From Lysinibacillus mangiferihumi (GTDB lineage Bacteria; Bacillota; Bacilli; Bacillales_A; Planococcaceae), in assembly GCF_003049665.1 (NCBI RefSeq), contig NZ_PYWM01000026.1, positions 1 to 64,000 of the forward strand: 64,000 bases of DNA, read 5' to 3'. The first letter of the stretch is position 1. Each line of letters begins with the position of its first letter. Below are positions 1 through 9,974 of this stretch, piece after piece. The position numbers and the translations under genes were made by a program. The notes beneath the pieces are model-generated. The model was not told the DNA's origin. It did no database searches and saw nothing but the letters and a program-made list of their open reading frames with translations.

Positions 1-138
1 ATTCTCACCTTTTCCGCGGGTAGCACTCTCTACTTCGCGGGTATTCTCACCTTTTCCGCGGGTAGCACCCTCTATTTCGCAGGTATTCTCACCTTTTCCG
101 CGGGTAGCACTCTCTATTTCGCGGATATTCTCACCTTC
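1..138. repeat. 42-bp tandem repeat, 3.3 copies
   Basis: Three near-identical 42-bp units begin at 1, 43 and 85, and a fourth partial unit begins at 127. Each unit starts ATTCTCACCTTTTCCGCGGG and continues with TAGCAC and a TTCGCGG-like end. Units differ by one to three substitutions. The array runs off the left edge, so its true copy number is unknown. There are no unique spacers between the units, so this is not a CRISPR array. It lies just beyond the 3' end of the flavoprotein gene. Confidence 0.9.
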
Positions 139-157
139 ATTGCTAACTATCTATTCA

Positions 158-1492
158 CTAGATCCGTCCATTCATTCTTGCAGCTTGTTGTAAAGGATCC
201 CATACCCCATTGAAAGGTGGTGCATATGCTAAATCTAAATCGAGTAAGTCCGGTAATGTCATTTTATTGTATAAAGCGGTAGCAAAGACATCAATACGTT
301 TATCTACACCAGCAGGTCCAACGATTTGTGCCCCTAATAGTTGCTGATTTCTCTTTTGGACAACAATTTTAATATACATCCGTTGTGCACCTGGGTAGTA
401 GCCTGCAATATGACGTGCTGAGAGTTTATATGCCTCGTAATCGAACCCAAGCTTTTTGGCAGTGTTTTCATTGATGCCTGTAGTAGCGATTGTCAAATCA
501 AAGAATTTCATTATAGAGGTGCCAACAATGCCCCGAAACGGTGCAAACTTTCCAGACATATTAAGTCCAGCTAAGCGCCCCTGCTTATTTGCTGTCGTTC
601 CAAGAGGTACATAATCTAAGCGTTCCTTTACAATATGAAAATGGGTTGCACAATCTCCAGCCGCATAGATATTCTCAACCGACGTCTCTAAGTGGCGGTT
701 AACAACGATGGCTCCATTTTTAGCTAGTGCAATGTTTGTCCCATCTAAAAATTGTGTGTTCGGTTTTATGCCAGCAGCGACAATTACTAAATCCGTCTCT
801 AGCACGCCATTATTTGTAATAATTCGTTCAACTCGTGAAGAGCCTTCAAAGCCTTCAACATTCGTATTTAATAGAAGCTCTATTCCTTGCTTTTTCGCCT
901 CATCATGAACATGCTTTGCTAGTTCTTCATCTAAAATATTGGCAACTTGACTACCTCGTTGAATCAGTCGAACTTTTTTATTACATGCATGAATCGTTTC
1001 GGCCATTTCAAGTCCGATATAGCCTCCACCAAGAATGGTCACCTGTTCGATATTTGGCGATAAATCGGCTAGTAACTCTTCTAATCCAGGTATTGTTTTA
1101 ATTTTATGAATACCAGCTAATTCTGCACCTTTCTTTACTGGCATTATCGGATCCGCTCCAGTAGCGATAAGAAGCTTATCATAAGCAATTTCGAATGGTT
1201 CGCCTGAAAATTGCGTACCCATAACAAGCTGGTTCTCAACATCGATGCGTTCGACCTCATGTCCAACGCGTGCATCAATACCGTATTTATCTCGGAATGT
1301 CTCCACATCTCGCGCGATTAGGCGCTTTGTCGATGAAATCCGACCATCTACTACATAAGGCAATCCACATTGTCCATATGAATAAATAAATCCACGCTCT
1401 AAAGAGGTAATTTCTGCCCCTGGTACATTTCTATAAATCTCCATAGCGGCTGACATTCCCGCCGCATCTCCCCCAATAATTACGAACTTCAT
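158..1492 (-). CDS. cdr: CoA-disulfide reductase-like FAD/NAD(P)H oxidoreductase
   Basis: A 444-residue pyridine-nucleotide disulfide oxidoreductase of the class using a single active-site cysteine. It probably reduces CoA disulfide or related persulfides in the cytoplasm with NAD(P)H. The N-terminal FAD-binding motif is IIGGDAAGMSAA, the redox cysteine lies in SYGQCGLPY at about residue 43, a second Rossmann motif GGGYIGLEMAE lies mid-protein, and AAGDCA is the FAD C-terminal motif. Length fits the family. The ATG at 1490-1492 is preferred over one seven codons upstream because AGGGGG lies just upstream of it. It is monocistronic on this strand as far as visible. An NADH oxidase or peroxidase of the same fold is the main alternative. 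Confidence 0.88.
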   Translation of the reverse strand: MKFVIIGGDAAGMSAAMEIYRNVPGAEITSLERGFIYSYGQCGLPYVVDGRISSTKRLIARDVETFRDKYGIDARVGHEVERIDVENQLVMGTQFSGEPFEIAYDKLLIATGADPIMPVKKGAELAGIHKIKTIPGLEELLADLSPNIEQVTILGGGYIGLEMAETIHACNKKVRLIQRGSQVANILDEELAKHVHDEAKKQGIELLLNTNVEGFEGSSRVERIITNNGVLETDLVIVAAGIKPNTQFLDGTNIALAKNGAIVVNRHLETSVENIYAAGDCATHFHIVKERLDYVPLGTTANKQGRLAGLNMSGKFAPFRGIVGTSIMKFFDLTIATTGINENTAKKLGFDYEAYKLSARHIAGYYPGAQRMYIKIVVQKRNQQLLGAQIVGPAGVDKRIDVFATALYNKMTLPDLLDLDLAYAPPFNGVWDPLQQAARMNGRI

Positions 1493-1645
1493 CCTACAAA
1501 CCCCCTTATTCATATCCTAATTCTACATACTGGTTCATATATAGAGGACACGTTCCGCCTCACACAGCGACTTTAAATCAATGTTAACAAAAAGCCAAAT
1601 ACAAATGCACGTTTCCAGTACTACCATTTTCTAATTTATCGTGAC

Positions 1646-1690
1646 AAAAAAACAGGTAAAGAAAAACAATTGTTTTTCTCTACCCGTTTT
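1646..1690 (-). terminator. Rho-independent terminator of the 95-residue gene
   Basis: A dyad of about 20 bp per arm (AACAGGTAAAGAAAAACAA pairing with TTGTTTTTCTCTACCCGTT), with mismatches only near the base. It is followed on the minus strand by a T-rich run and lies 7 bp past the stop of the gene that ends at 1697. Confidence 0.8.
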
Positions 1691-1696
1691 ACGTAC

Positions 1697-1984
1697 TTAA
1701 GCTTTTGTGATCTCTTCTTTGCAGAACGTTAAAATTTCTTCTAATTCATCATCTTCCAGTGCAAAGTCTAAATACTCTCCCTCTGCCTTCTCCATAATGA
1801 AATAATTTAAAATAAATGGAGCTCCTTCTTTTTCACCAATTAAAACACGAATTTCAATACCTGCTTCATGGTATAGCTCATCCTCTTCGTCAATGTCCAC
1901 ATCTAAAATAAATTCAAAACGTTTACCTTCAATAATATTCGTCGGATCTAAAATTTCTTCCATCGAGAATTGTGTAATATCCAT
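1697..1984 (-). CDS. Small acidic DUF6509-like protein, function unknown
   Basis: A 95-residue cytoplasmic protein, very rich in Asp and Glu, without membrane segments or a signal peptide. Short motifs such as MDITQFS at the start and YLDFALEDDE near residue 70 resemble a conserved Bacillaceae family that I recall as DUF6509. That assignment is from memory and not certain. A good AAGGAG-type site precedes the ATG (GATAAAGGAGCTAG). It stands alone, with a terminator downstream and a divergent alanyl-tRNA editing gene upstream. No function can be given. Confidence 0.75.
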   Translation of the reverse strand: MDITQFSMEEILDPTNIIEGKRFEFILDVDIDEEDELYHEAGIEIRVLIGEKEGAPFILNYFIMEKAEGEYLDFALEDDELEEILTFCKEEITKA

Positions 1985-2190
1985 TTATACTAGCTCCTTT
2001 ATCTTTACCTATTCTTTTCTATAATAAATCAATTTCAGCATGGGTCAACTAGAAAACCTGTATACACCTTCATGCAATTATGACACAATAAAATAAAACT
2101 TTTAGCCGTATGCTATTTTTCAGCAATCAAAATTAGCTAACAGTTAACGCTTGGCAAGCTACATACTTATTACATAAAGGAGGCTTTTTA

Positions 2191-3375
2191 ATGAAAGAGC
2201 TACTATATTATCAAGACGCTATGCAACAAGAATTTACAGCAACGGTTGTACGTACTGGTAGTGAGCCTGATGGACGCCAGTACGTTGTGCTTTCTAATAC
2301 CGCCTTTTACCCTACCGGTGGTGGTCAACCACATGATACAGGTACTTTAAACAATACTAACGTAATCGATGTCGAAAAGATTGACGATGAAATACGCCAC
2401 TATATCGAGGGTGAAGCTTCTACTTTTTCTGGCGAAGTACATGGCAAATTGAACTGGAAGCGCAGATTTGATCATATGCAACAGCACGCTGGACAGCATA
2501 TTTTAACAGCAGCATTTGTCGAACTTTTTGATGCACCAACCGTAAGCTTTCACCTCGGTAGTGAACAAGTTACAATAGATATTGCTGTAGACTCATTATC
2601 AAATGAACAGCTTGCGGCGGCTGAAGCTCGGGCAAATGCTATTATTTTAGAAAATCGCCCAATAGAAACAAAATGGATTACCGAACAGCAACTTGCTGAC
2701 TATAACTTGCGTAAAGAGGTAGCTGTCACAGGAGCTATTCGTTTAGTCATCATCCCTGATTTCGACTACAATGGCTGCGGTGGAACACACCCGACATCTA
2801 CAGGGCAAGTTAGCGCAATTAAAATTCTAGGGACTGAAAAAATGAAAGGCAATGTACGGGTCTCCTTTGTATGCGGAGGGCGGGTTTTAGCAGAGCTAGC
2901 GATGCGCAAGACCGTACTGGCGGACGTGGCTAGACAGTTAAGTGTGCCAGAAGCCGAAGCAGCAACTGCCCTTACAAAGCTTTTAGCAAGCCAAAAAACG
3001 ACAGAAAAAGCGCTTGTAGCCGCAAGAGAAGAATTGCTTGCTTTTGAGGCAAAAGCATTAGCTGCTAGTGATACACATATTATCGCTACTGCTTTTCATA
3101 ATCGCACGATACAAGAGCTCCAAAAATTAGCTCGTTTTATTGTTGCTGAACGTGCTGATGTGATTGCCCTACTTGTTTCAGAAAATGAAGATAAATTACA
3201 ATTTGTAGCTGCTCGCGGTACACAAGTAGACACCAGCATGAAAGAGCTTGCTACAAACGTTTTACCATGTATTAATGGTAAAGGCGGTGGTAGCGATCAG
3301 ATGGTGCAAGGCGGTGGTGAGCGCATTATTACTTGCGAACAACTGCTCACTGCTATGCAAGTTGCGCTACAATAA
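2191..3375 (+). CDS. AlaX-type alanyl-tRNA editing protein (long form)
   Basis: A 394-residue stand-alone trans-editing protein that hydrolyses mischarged Ser- or Gly-tRNA(Ala). It has the AlaRS editing fold without the aminoacylation domain. The first zinc motif is HAGQH near residue 103 and the second is CGGTH near residue 195. The C-terminal 150 residues form a coiled linker and a DHHA1 domain with a glycine-rich end (GKGGGSDQMVQGGG). The length fits the long AlaX class. AAAGGAGG lies 9 nt before the ATG. A strong terminator follows, so it is monocistronic. Confidence 0.9.
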   Translation: MKELLYYQDAMQQEFTATVVRTGSEPDGRQYVVLSNTAFYPTGGGQPHDTGTLNNTNVIDVEKIDDEIRHYIEGEASTFSGEVHGKLNWKRRFDHMQQHAGQHILTAAFVELFDAPTVSFHLGSEQVTIDIAVDSLSNEQLAAAEARANAIILENRPIETKWITEQQLADYNLRKEVAVTGAIRLVIIPDFDYNGCGGTHPTSTGQVSAIKILGTEKMKGNVRVSFVCGGRVLAELAMRKTVLADVARQLSVPEAEAATALTKLLASQKTTEKALVAAREELLAFEAKALAASDTHIIATAFHNRTIQELQKLARFIVAERADVIALLVSENEDKLQFVAARGTQVDTSMKELATNVLPCINGKGGGSDQMVQGGGERIITCEQLLTAMQVALQ

Positions 3376-3388
3376 ATCTATATACAGT

Positions 3389-3428
3389 AACAAGCCTCGC
3401 ACAGCAAAACTGCTTTGCGAGGCTTGTT
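3389..3428 (+). terminator. Terminator after the AlaX gene
   Basis: A 13-bp perfect stem, AACAAGCCTCGCA pairing with TGCGAGGCTTGTT, 14 bp past the stop codon. The loop is about 14 nt. Both flanks are only weakly T-rich. Confidence 0.8.
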
Positions 3429-3513
3429 GTGTAATGACTTAATTTTCTAGATTAAAACCCTTCAAGAATAAGTTGATTGCCATTAACTTGAGTCGCTTAT
3501 TCCAACAAAATTC

Positions 3514-3542
3514 AAGCTGCCCAAATAACTTTGGACAGCTTT
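3514..3542 (-). terminator. Terminator of the chemoreceptor gene
   Basis: The stem AAGCTGCCCAAA pairs with TTTGGACAGCTT with one wobble and a 5-nt loop. It lies 10 bp beyond the chemoreceptor stop and is followed on the minus strand by GAATTTTG. Confidence 0.75.
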
Positions 3543-3552
3543 AGCTTGTATT

Positions 3553-5655
3553 TTATAATTTGAATTTTTGGATGGCTCCATGTAGACGGTTTGCCATGTC
3601 CGACATTTTTACAGTTTGCTTGTTCATTGCCTCTACCGTGTTCATTTGCTCTGCAGTAGCATTTTTTACTTCCGCTACATAATCACTTGCAGCATGGGCA
3701 GTTGCCGCCATTTCCTCCATAGAAGCAGAAACCTCTTCCGTATTAGCTGACATTTGTTCTGCGGAAGCATTCATTTCCTCAATTTGACCTGCTATTTCAC
3801 CGACAGCTTGAACTATCTCTTCAAAGCGCTCTCCTACTGCTTCGATTGCTACTAGACCTCGCGCTACATTCTCCTCGCCATTTTCTGCTGCTTTTACAAC
3901 CTCTATTGTGTGCGCCTGTACTCTATCAATTAATATATTAATTTTGGCAGCAGAGCCAGCTGTTTGCTCCGAAAGTTTTCTTACCTCCTCTGCAACTACC
4001 GCAAAGCCTTTGCCTGCATCTCCTGCACGCGCAGCTTCAATTGAAGCGTTTAATGCTAATAGGTTTGTTTGGTCTGAAATATCCGTAATCATTTTGGAAA
4101 TTAGCTCTATTTCTTTCGATTCCTGTTCTAGCTTATGGATAATGTCCAGTTCTATAGCTGTTCCACGTTGTATTTCATCCATACGGCTAATCGATTGCTG
4201 GACTGCTCCGTTACTTTCACTTATTTTCTCGGAAATAAAATCAGTATTCGTAGCTATCGTTGAAGCAACTTCAGCAAAGTTTTGAATACCAAGTGCCATT
4301 TGTTCCATCGCTGAGGCACTTTCCTCCGCCATTGCCGTTTGACTTTGTGCGCCACGATCTACCTCACCTATTGCAAGTGCGATTTGCTCAGAATGTTTAG
4401 TGACAGCAATTACATCCCCCATTAACTCACAAGAGGTTTCATTTACCGCAGTCGCTTCTTTACCAGCTTGCGATATCATATCTCGCATATTATCTGCCAT
4501 TTTATCTAAAGCCCGCACCATTGTCCCCATCTCATCAATACGCTTCAAATATTTAGCCGGGATTTCTTGTGTAAAATCTCCCTCAGACAATCCTTCACTA
4601 ATACGAAGTACGTGGCGAAGCGGTTTACTTACAGATCTCGATATCGCAAACGAAATCAACAATCCCAAGATAGAGACGATAATCGTCATTATAATAAAGT
4701 TTGTCTTCAATTGTGAAAGCCCTGCTAGCATTTCATCCTCTAGTGCGACAACCCCCATTTTCCAACCATTATCTAACGTATGATACCCCATTAAACTTGT
4801 ACCTTGTTCCTTCGTATCGAAGGAGAAATAGCCATTTGTATTACGAATCATTTCTTTTGCAGCTAACGATTCACCTGTTATTTCGCCAGATTCTTTTGCG
4901 GCAGAAATTGCATTCACTTGCTCTTTCACAAGGGCATGGTTCTTATGTCCGATAACGGTACCTTTTGCATCTAACATAAGGGCATAACCATTTTCTCCAA
5001 CTTGAATGTCTTCAACAATGTTAGATAAATAATAACCATCTATACGCGCTAACAATAATGCTTTTTCACCTGTCACAGTATCAATTGGTGCTACGATTAA
5101 AATAACTGGTTCACCTGTGACACGACTAATCGTGATTTCTGACATTACTGTCTTGCCTGTAAATCCTTCCTTTATATAATCACGATCACCTAAATCTGCT
5201 GTTGTATTATCTAAATAATGGGCTATCCCATCAGATGTGATAATGCCAAAGCCTAGATAATTTTTACTATCATCCATACGCTTTGTTAAATAGGTTTTTT
5301 GCTCCTCAAAGTCCATACCACGGATAACTGCTTGTTCCGCAATAGCCTCCACTTCCACTAAAGCTAGCTGAAAGTGCTCTTCTATATATTTTGATACATC
5401 TGCTGCTCTCGCTATCAAATTCGATTCAACCTGGTCTTCAACTGCTTTTGTACTATTCAACCATGTAGAAAAACCAAGGGTACCACATGTAACAAATACT
5501 AAAGCGATAATTGCTATAACTAATTTACCACCAATACCTTTAATCCACATATTCGCTTTGCTCATTTCTCCAAATTTATTTTTCATTATCATTTTAATTT
5601 TTGTAATTTTTTGCCCTTCTTCTTCAAGAGTAAGGTCACTAAAACTAGAAGTCAA
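3553..5655 (-). CDS. Methyl-accepting chemotaxis protein with dCache sensor
   Basis: A transmembrane chemoreceptor of about 680-700 residues. Its order is a short cytoplasmic N-terminus, TM1 near residues 45-67, an extracellular dCache-like sensor to about 315, TM2 near 322-345, a HAMP domain, and a long coiled-coil signalling domain. The hairpin tip carries the invariant [18 protein letters not shown] and [14 protein letters not shown] motifs that bind CheA and CheW. The ligand cannot be read from sequence. The longest frame begins at a TTG with a poor ribosome site. Internal ATGs at codons 22, 24 and 32 are possible starts, so the true N-terminus is uncertain. It is monocistronic and no che genes are nearby. 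Confidence 0.9.
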   Translation of the reverse strand: MTSSFSDLTLEEEGQKITKIKMIMKNKFGEMSKANMWIKGIGGKLVIAIIALVFVTCGTLGFSTWLNSTKAVEDQVESNLIARAADVSKYIEEHFQLALVEVEAIAEQAVIRGMDFEEQKTYLTKRMDDSKNYLGFGIITSDGIAHYLDNTTADLGDRDYIKEGFTGKTVMSEITISRVTGEPVILIVAPIDTVTGEKALLLARIDGYYLSNIVEDIQVGENGYALMLDAKGTVIGHKNHALVKEQVNAISAAKESGEITGESLAAKEMIRNTNGYFSFDTKEQGTSLMGYHTLDNGWKMGVVALEDEMLAGLSQLKTNFIIMTIIVSILGLLISFAISRSVSKPLRHVLRISEGLSEGDFTQEIPAKYLKRIDEMGTMVRALDKMADNMRDMISQAGKEATAVNETSCELMGDVIAVTKHSEQIALAIGEVDRGAQSQTAMAEESASAMEQMALGIQNFAEVASTIATNTDFISEKISESNGAVQQSISRMDEIQRGTAIELDIIHKLEQESKEIELISKMITDISDQTNLLALNASIEAARAGDAGKGFAVVAEEVRKLSEQTAGSAAKINILIDRVQAHTIEVVKAAENGEENVARGLVAIEAVGERFEEIVQAVGEIAGQIEEMNASAEQMSANTEEVSASMEEMAATAHAASDYVAEVKNATAEQMNTVEAMNKQTVKMSDMANRLHGAIQKFKL

Positions 5656-5885
5656 TAAAAGTTTTCCAATAAGGATAAAAAATGTATAAAATTGTATTTA
5701 TTATCATACTCATAGTGCTTATAGTCTAATACATTTTATCCATACTCTTCCTAAATCGTTATTAAATAGATTTTTTATGGAATAAAATTAAAAATTTTTC
5801 CATGGTAATTTGATTATAATTTGCTTTTTTTGCTGATTATAAAAAATAGAACACAATCTGTTTACTTTGGAGGGGTGTATTTTTT

Positions 5886-6629
5886 ATGAGTGCAGATAAT
5901 AATGTCTCACGTCGAGATTTTTTAAAAACAACAGGTATTGCAGCTGGTACATTAGTCGGTGGTGGATTAATTGGTGGTCTTGTTGGCTATAACATCAACG
6001 GTAAAGGCACTGCTACAATAGAGCATGGTAATGGGACGACAAGTGAAGCTGCTGGTTCACCTAAAGCAAAGATGTTTTTCATGAACGAGCGCGATTTTAA
6101 AATTTTATCGAATGCTACTGAACGTATTTTTCCCAAGGATGATTTAGGACCTGGTGCGATTGATTTAGATGTACCTTACTTCATAGATCATCAGTTAGCC
6201 GGACAATATGGCAGTAATTCCAAAGAATATATGCAGGGTCCTTTTGGTGAAGGTTCCCCTACACAAGGCTATCAAAGTCGCTTAACACGCGCTGAAATTT
6301 TCAAACAAGGCATTGCCAAAATGGAAACGGAAGCTCAAAGTCGATTCAAAAAAAGCTTTAATGATTTAGAGGGCAAGCAAATGGATGAAATATTAACAGC
6401 TTTTCAAAAAGGTGACATACAAATGAGTGGTGTCACTTCCGCATTCTTTTTTGCACTATTACGTGCCGCTACTTTAGAAGGAGCGTATTCAGATCCTTTA
6501 TACGGTGGGAACCGAAATATGGAGGGTTGGCGTATGAAAGGCTTCCCTGGTCATCAAATGGCTTATATCACAATGATTGAAGATCCTAAGTTCCAAAAAA
6601 TTGAACCAAATCAATTAGGCAATCACTAA
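5886..6629 (+). CDS. Gluconate 2-dehydrogenase subunit 3-like protein, Tat signal
   Basis: A 247-residue small subunit of a membrane-associated GMC dehydrogenase. The N-terminus is a textbook Tat signal: SRRDFLKTTG at residues 8-17, then a glycine-rich hydrophobic stretch to about residue 33. The rest matches the subunit 3 family, which partners the FAD subunit. GGAGGGGTG lies 8-9 nt before the ATG. It is the first gene of a four-gene operon with the FAD subunit, tatA and tatC. It probably carries the only export signal for the complex. The substrate need not be gluconate. Confidence 0.88.
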   Translation: MSADNNVSRRDFLKTTGIAAGTLVGGGLIGGLVGYNINGKGTATIEHGNGTTSEAAGSPKAKMFFMNERDFKILSNATERIFPKDDLGPGAIDLDVPYFIDHQLAGQYGSNSKEYMQGPFGEGSPTQGYQSRLTRAEIFKQGIAKMETEAQSRFKKSFNDLEGKQMDEILTAFQKGDIQMSGVTSAFFFALLRAATLEGAYSDPLYGGNRNMEGWRMKGFPGHQMAYITMIEDPKFQKIEPNQLGNH

Positions 6630-6646
6630 TCTCAGGGGGTTTATAG

Positions 6647-8359
6647 ATGGCAACAACATTACCAAGTGTAGACGTTGTAACAGTAGGTGTTGGGTGGACA
6701 GGTGGCATTGTCGCTGCTGAGTGCTCGAAAGCTGGATTAAAGGTCGTTGGTTTAGAACGTGGTCAGAAGCGTGGCACCGAGGATTTTTTAAGTATTCATG
6801 ATGAATACCGCTACGCAATTCGCTATGATTTAATGCAAAATCTTTCAAAGGAAACAGTTACTTTTCGTAATAATCGAAAGATGCAAGCTTTACCGATGCG
6901 TCAACTCGGTTCCTTTTTATTAGGTGAAGGGCTTGGAGGGGCTGGGACGCACTGGAATGGTATGACTTTCCGCTTTTTACCGTATGACTTTCAGATTAAA
7001 ACCATGACAGACGAGCGTTATGGGGCAAATAAATTAGGGCCTGACTATCTATTGCAGGATTGGGCACTAAACTACGATCAATTAGAACCCTATTTTGATA
7101 AATTTGAAAAAACACTTGGCATTTCAGGGGATGATAAAAATCCTTTTGCAGGTAAACGCTCAAGTGCCTATCCAACACCTCCTATGAAAATGACGCCTAT
7201 GCTACAACAATTTGAGAAAGCAACAAAAAATCTAAAATTATCACCTTATATGGTTCCTTCTGCCAACATTTCAGAAGTCTATAAAAATCCTGATGGTGAA
7301 ACAATTAATGCTTGTCAATATTGCGGCTTCTGTGAACGTTTCGGTTGTGAATATGGGGCAAAATCTTCCGCGGAAATTACCGTAGTACCTACTGCTTTAA
7401 AAACAGGAAATTTCGATTTGCGCTTTAACTCTAACGTTGTAGAAATTTTAAAACAGGGTAACAAGGCAACCGGCGTAAGATATATCGACACGGTATCTGG
7501 TGAGGAGTTTATTCAGCCTGCGAATATTGTCGTATTAACAAGCTATGTCTTCAACAACGCTAAGCTGTTAATGGTTTCTAATATTGGTCAACCATATGAT
7601 CCAACAACAGGTAAAGGAACATTAGGTCGAAACTATTGTTATCAAATATTACCTGGTGCTAGCGGATTCTTCGATGAACAATACAATACTTTCATGGGTG
7701 CAGGGTCTCTTGGGATGAGTATAGATGATTACAATGGGGATAACTTTGACCATAGTGAATTAGATTTTATCCACGGTGGCAATATAGCGCTTACTCAAAC
7801 AGGTACACGTCCTATTAGCTCTAACCCAACCCCTCCTGATACGCCAACATGGGGACCAGAATTTAAAAAGCAGTCTATTCATTACTATACACGTTCGTTT
7901 GGTATTGGCGCTCAAGGTGCCTCTATGCCACATAAAGAAAATTATCTGTCTCTTGATTCCAATTACAAAGATGCGTATGGGTTACCACTCATACAATTAA
8001 CCTACAACTTTACTGATCAAGATCGGGCACTTCATAAATTTATTTCAGCTCGCGCTGCTGACATTATGAAAGAAATGGGTGCCAAAACGATTGTACCTAA
8101 TGCAGAAATTACAGATTATAACATCGTCCCTTATCAAACGACACACAATACAGGTGGGACAGTTATGAGCTCAACACCAGATAAGGGCGTTGTGAATAAC
8201 TATTTACAACATTGGGATATAGAAAATCTTTTCGCTATAAGTGCTGGAAGCTTTGCTCATAATAGTGGCTATAATCCAACCGGTACCCTCGGCGCACTAG
8301 CTTATCGCTGTGCAGAAGGTGTTGTGAAATATAGCAAATCAGGTGGTGCGTTAGTGTAG
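6647..8359 (+). CDS. GMC-family FAD dehydrogenase, large subunit
   Basis: A 570-residue glucose-methanol-choline oxidoreductase that oxidises an alcohol or sugar. The FAD motif [13 protein letters not shown] sits at residues 12-24. A cysteine cluster, [17 protein letters not shown], lies near residue 225 and is typical of the gluconate-dehydrogenase branch. The C-terminus has [10 protein letters not shown], which holds the active-site region. It has no signal peptide of its own, so export as a passenger of the Tat-signal subunit just upstream (17-bp gap) is likely. No cytochrome c subunit follows, so the electron acceptor is unknown. Confidence 0.9.
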   Translation: MATTLPSVDVVTVGVGWTGGIVAAECSKAGLKVVGLERGQKRGTEDFLSIHDEYRYAIRYDLMQNLSKETVTFRNNRKMQALPMRQLGSFLLGEGLGGAGTHWNGMTFRFLPYDFQIKTMTDERYGANKLGPDYLLQDWALNYDQLEPYFDKFEKTLGISGDDKNPFAGKRSSAYPTPPMKMTPMLQQFEKATKNLKLSPYMVPSANISEVYKNPDGETINACQYCGFCERFGCEYGAKSSAEITVVPTALKTGNFDLRFNSNVVEILKQGNKATGVRYIDTVSGEEFIQPANIVVLTSYVFNNAKLLMVSNIGQPYDPTTGKGTLGRNYCYQILPGASGFFDEQYNTFMGAGSLGMSIDDYNGDNFDHSELDFIHGGNIALTQTGTRPISSNPTPPDTPTWGPEFKKQSIHYYTRSFGIGAQGASMPHKENYLSLDSNYKDAYGLPLIQLTYNFTDQDRALHKFISARAADIMKEMGAKTIVPNAEITDYNIVPYQTTHNTGGTVMSSTPDKGVVNNYLQHWDIENLFAISAGSFAHNSGYNPTGTLGALAYRCAEGVVKYSKSGGALV

Positions 8360-8402
8360 GGCAGCTATCTTTACTATGAAAATTGGAGAGGAGGATGAAG
8401 CG

Positions 8403-8606
8403 ATGGGAGGTCTTGGTGCAATCGGCATTCCTGGGTTAATTATCATTTTGGTCATTGTACTTATCGTTTTCGGTCCAAAAAAATTACCAGAAATCGGTGG
8501 TGCAGTCGGTAAAACATTTGCAGAGTTCAAAAAATCAACAAAAGGATTAATGGATGACGACGATGAGCCTGCGAAAAAAGTAGAAAAAAAATCTGATGTT
8601 TCGTAG
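8403..8606 (+). CDS. tatA: Sec-independent translocase subunit TatA
   Basis: A 67-residue TatA/E. It has an N-terminal membrane helix ([17 protein letters not shown]), the hinge [15 protein letters not shown], and an amphipathic helix ending in a charged tail. The ATG at 8403 is chosen over one nine codons upstream because GGAGAGGAGG at 8385-8394 is ideally spaced and because the family starts just before the helix. With TatC it forms a minimal TatAC translocase. It lies 43 bp after the dehydrogenase, so it is probably dedicated to that substrate. Confidence 0.93.
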   Translation: MGGLGAIGIPGLIIILVIVLIVFGPKKLPEIGGAVGKTFAEFKKSTKGLMDDDDEPAKKVEKKSDVS

Positions 8607-8616
8607 GAGGTTTCCT

Positions 8617-9456
8617 ATGGATCCTTATGAAGAAAAAAATTATTTAAGTCCACTCGATAAAAAGCAAACAGAGCCTCCATCCTTACAGGAGGCTTTTGTT
8701 GAAATAGCCAGTATTGACGATGAGCAGACAATTGTCGAAGATAAACCACTTTTCCCTGTAGACTCTCTACTGGAGCATATTACAGAACTGCGAAAACAAA
8801 TCATTAAAGGGCTTGTCGTCTTTCTATTATTTTTTATTGTCGCATTTTCAACCATTAATATTTGGTTTCCTTATGTAACTCGTGGCCATTCACTTATTAT
8901 ATTAGGACCTTTAGAGGTCGTTAAGTTTTATATGACCATTTCAACTACTCTAGCCTTTGGTCTATCGATGCCCTTTCTCGTTCACTTTCTTTGGAGCTTT
9001 GTCAAACCCGGCTTAAAGGAAGAGGAAAGCCGTTTTCTCGGGCTCTATGCACCTGTAATGTTTGTGCTCTTTTTATTAGGTATCGCATTTGGCTATTTTG
9101 TTGTAAACCCACTTAGCTATTCATTTTTAGTAAGCTTAGCTGCTGCTAATTTTGATGTAATGGTATCAGCTAGTGAATACATGCATTTTTTAATTATGAC
9201 GACTGTACCACTCGGCTTATTATTTGAGTTACCCATCGTTGCACTCTTTTTATCGTCTATTGGTTTACTAACTGCCGAATCCATGAAAAAAATACGAGGC
9301 TGGTCCTATATCGCAATGGGTGTTGGCTCTGCAGTTATTACACCACCTGATTTCATTAGTCAATTACTTGTATTAATACCGATGATTATTTTATACGAAA
9401 TTAGTATTCATCTTGTTAAACGTATAGAACGTAAACAACTGGAAAGCACTGCGTAA
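8617..9456 (+). CDS. tatC: Sec-independent translocase subunit TatC
   Basis: A 279-residue integral membrane receptor for twin-arginine signal peptides with six predicted helices. The family signature HITELRKQI lies near residue 55, and conserved loop motifs such as FVKPGLKEEE follow TM2. Its N-terminal extension of about 45 residues before the first motif is longer than in many TatC proteins. AGGAGG lies 7 nt before the ATG at 8617, which favours this start over one seven codons earlier. It is the last gene of the operon. Confidence 0.93.
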   Translation: MDPYEEKNYLSPLDKKQTEPPSLQEAFVEIASIDDEQTIVEDKPLFPVDSLLEHITELRKQIIKGLVVFLLFFIVAFSTINIWFPYVTRGHSLIILGPLEVVKFYMTISTTLAFGLSMPFLVHFLWSFVKPGLKEEESRFLGLYAPVMFVLFLLGIAFGYFVVNPLSYSFLVSLAAANFDVMVSASEYMHFLIMTTVPLGLLFELPIVALFLSSIGLLTAESMKKIRGWSYIAMGVGSAVITPPDFISQLLVLIPMIILYEISIHLVKRIERKQLESTA

Positions 9457-9559
9457 CTACTAATGTTGATATCGGGCATGGAGGATTATATCCATAAGCA
9501 TATCGCGCCCTTCTCGCTTGCGTAAAAATATTTTAAAATAATTCTTGTATTTCACCGTA

Positions 9560-9873
9560 GAGGCTGGGACAAAAGAGAAAAAGTGTTAGATTGACTGCCA
9601 TCAATCTAACACTTTTTGCTGCGCCTTTGTTGTCCGCTTCGGCGGTGCTTTCCGCTCAGCACAGTAAGCCGCAACCCTCGCTAACGCGCAGAATGCCAGC
9701 GTCTTACGCTGTGTGCGTTCTGAGCAGGAGTCACCGCCTCGCTACCAACAACTAGTGAACACTTCTAATTTTTAATTTTTGCAAAAGCAAGAATGGCTAA
9801 GTTCCCATAATAGCCAAAATTTACGAACACCTTTCCTCTGTTCCTTAAATTTTTTTAGTTATGTGCCAGCCTC
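9560..9873 (+). repeat. Dispersed 315-bp element with terminal inverted repeats, copy 1
   Basis: The element starts GAGGCTGGGACAAAAG and ends GTGCCAGCCTC, giving imperfect 11-bp terminal inverted repeats. Next to the left end is a perfect terminator-like hairpin at 9578-9617. A G+C-richer core (about 9620-9750) is followed by an A/T-rich part. The same sequence recurs in reverse orientation at 51659-51982 and as an end fragment at 26149-26221. No convincing ORF is inside. It occupies most of the 597-bp gap between tatC and the ABC operon. A MITE or a structured-RNA repeat are both possible. Confidence 0.85.
9578..9617. terminator. Bidirectional terminator hairpin inside the repeat element
   Basis: A perfect 17-bp stem, AAAAAGTGTTAGATTGA pairing with TCAATCTAACACTTTTT, around a 6-nt loop (CTGCCA). 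The A and T runs at the base make it effective on both strands. It probably ends the Tat operon. Confidence 0.85.
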
Positions 9874-9974
9874 ATTTAACGTCTGCACAGCGCTGAGATT
9901 AGAAAACCTAAGGGATATCGTAGATTTCATCGAATAAGTTTTTTCTGAAATACATTCCCATAAATGCATATTTA

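Noticed and set aside
1-138. Possible CRISPR array
   Set aside because: Units are contiguous 42-bp copies without unique spacers and there are no cas genes.
3908-4955. Plus-strand ORFs opposite the chemoreceptor gene
   Set aside because: They are antisense shadows of a well-conserved coding sequence and lack ribosome sites.
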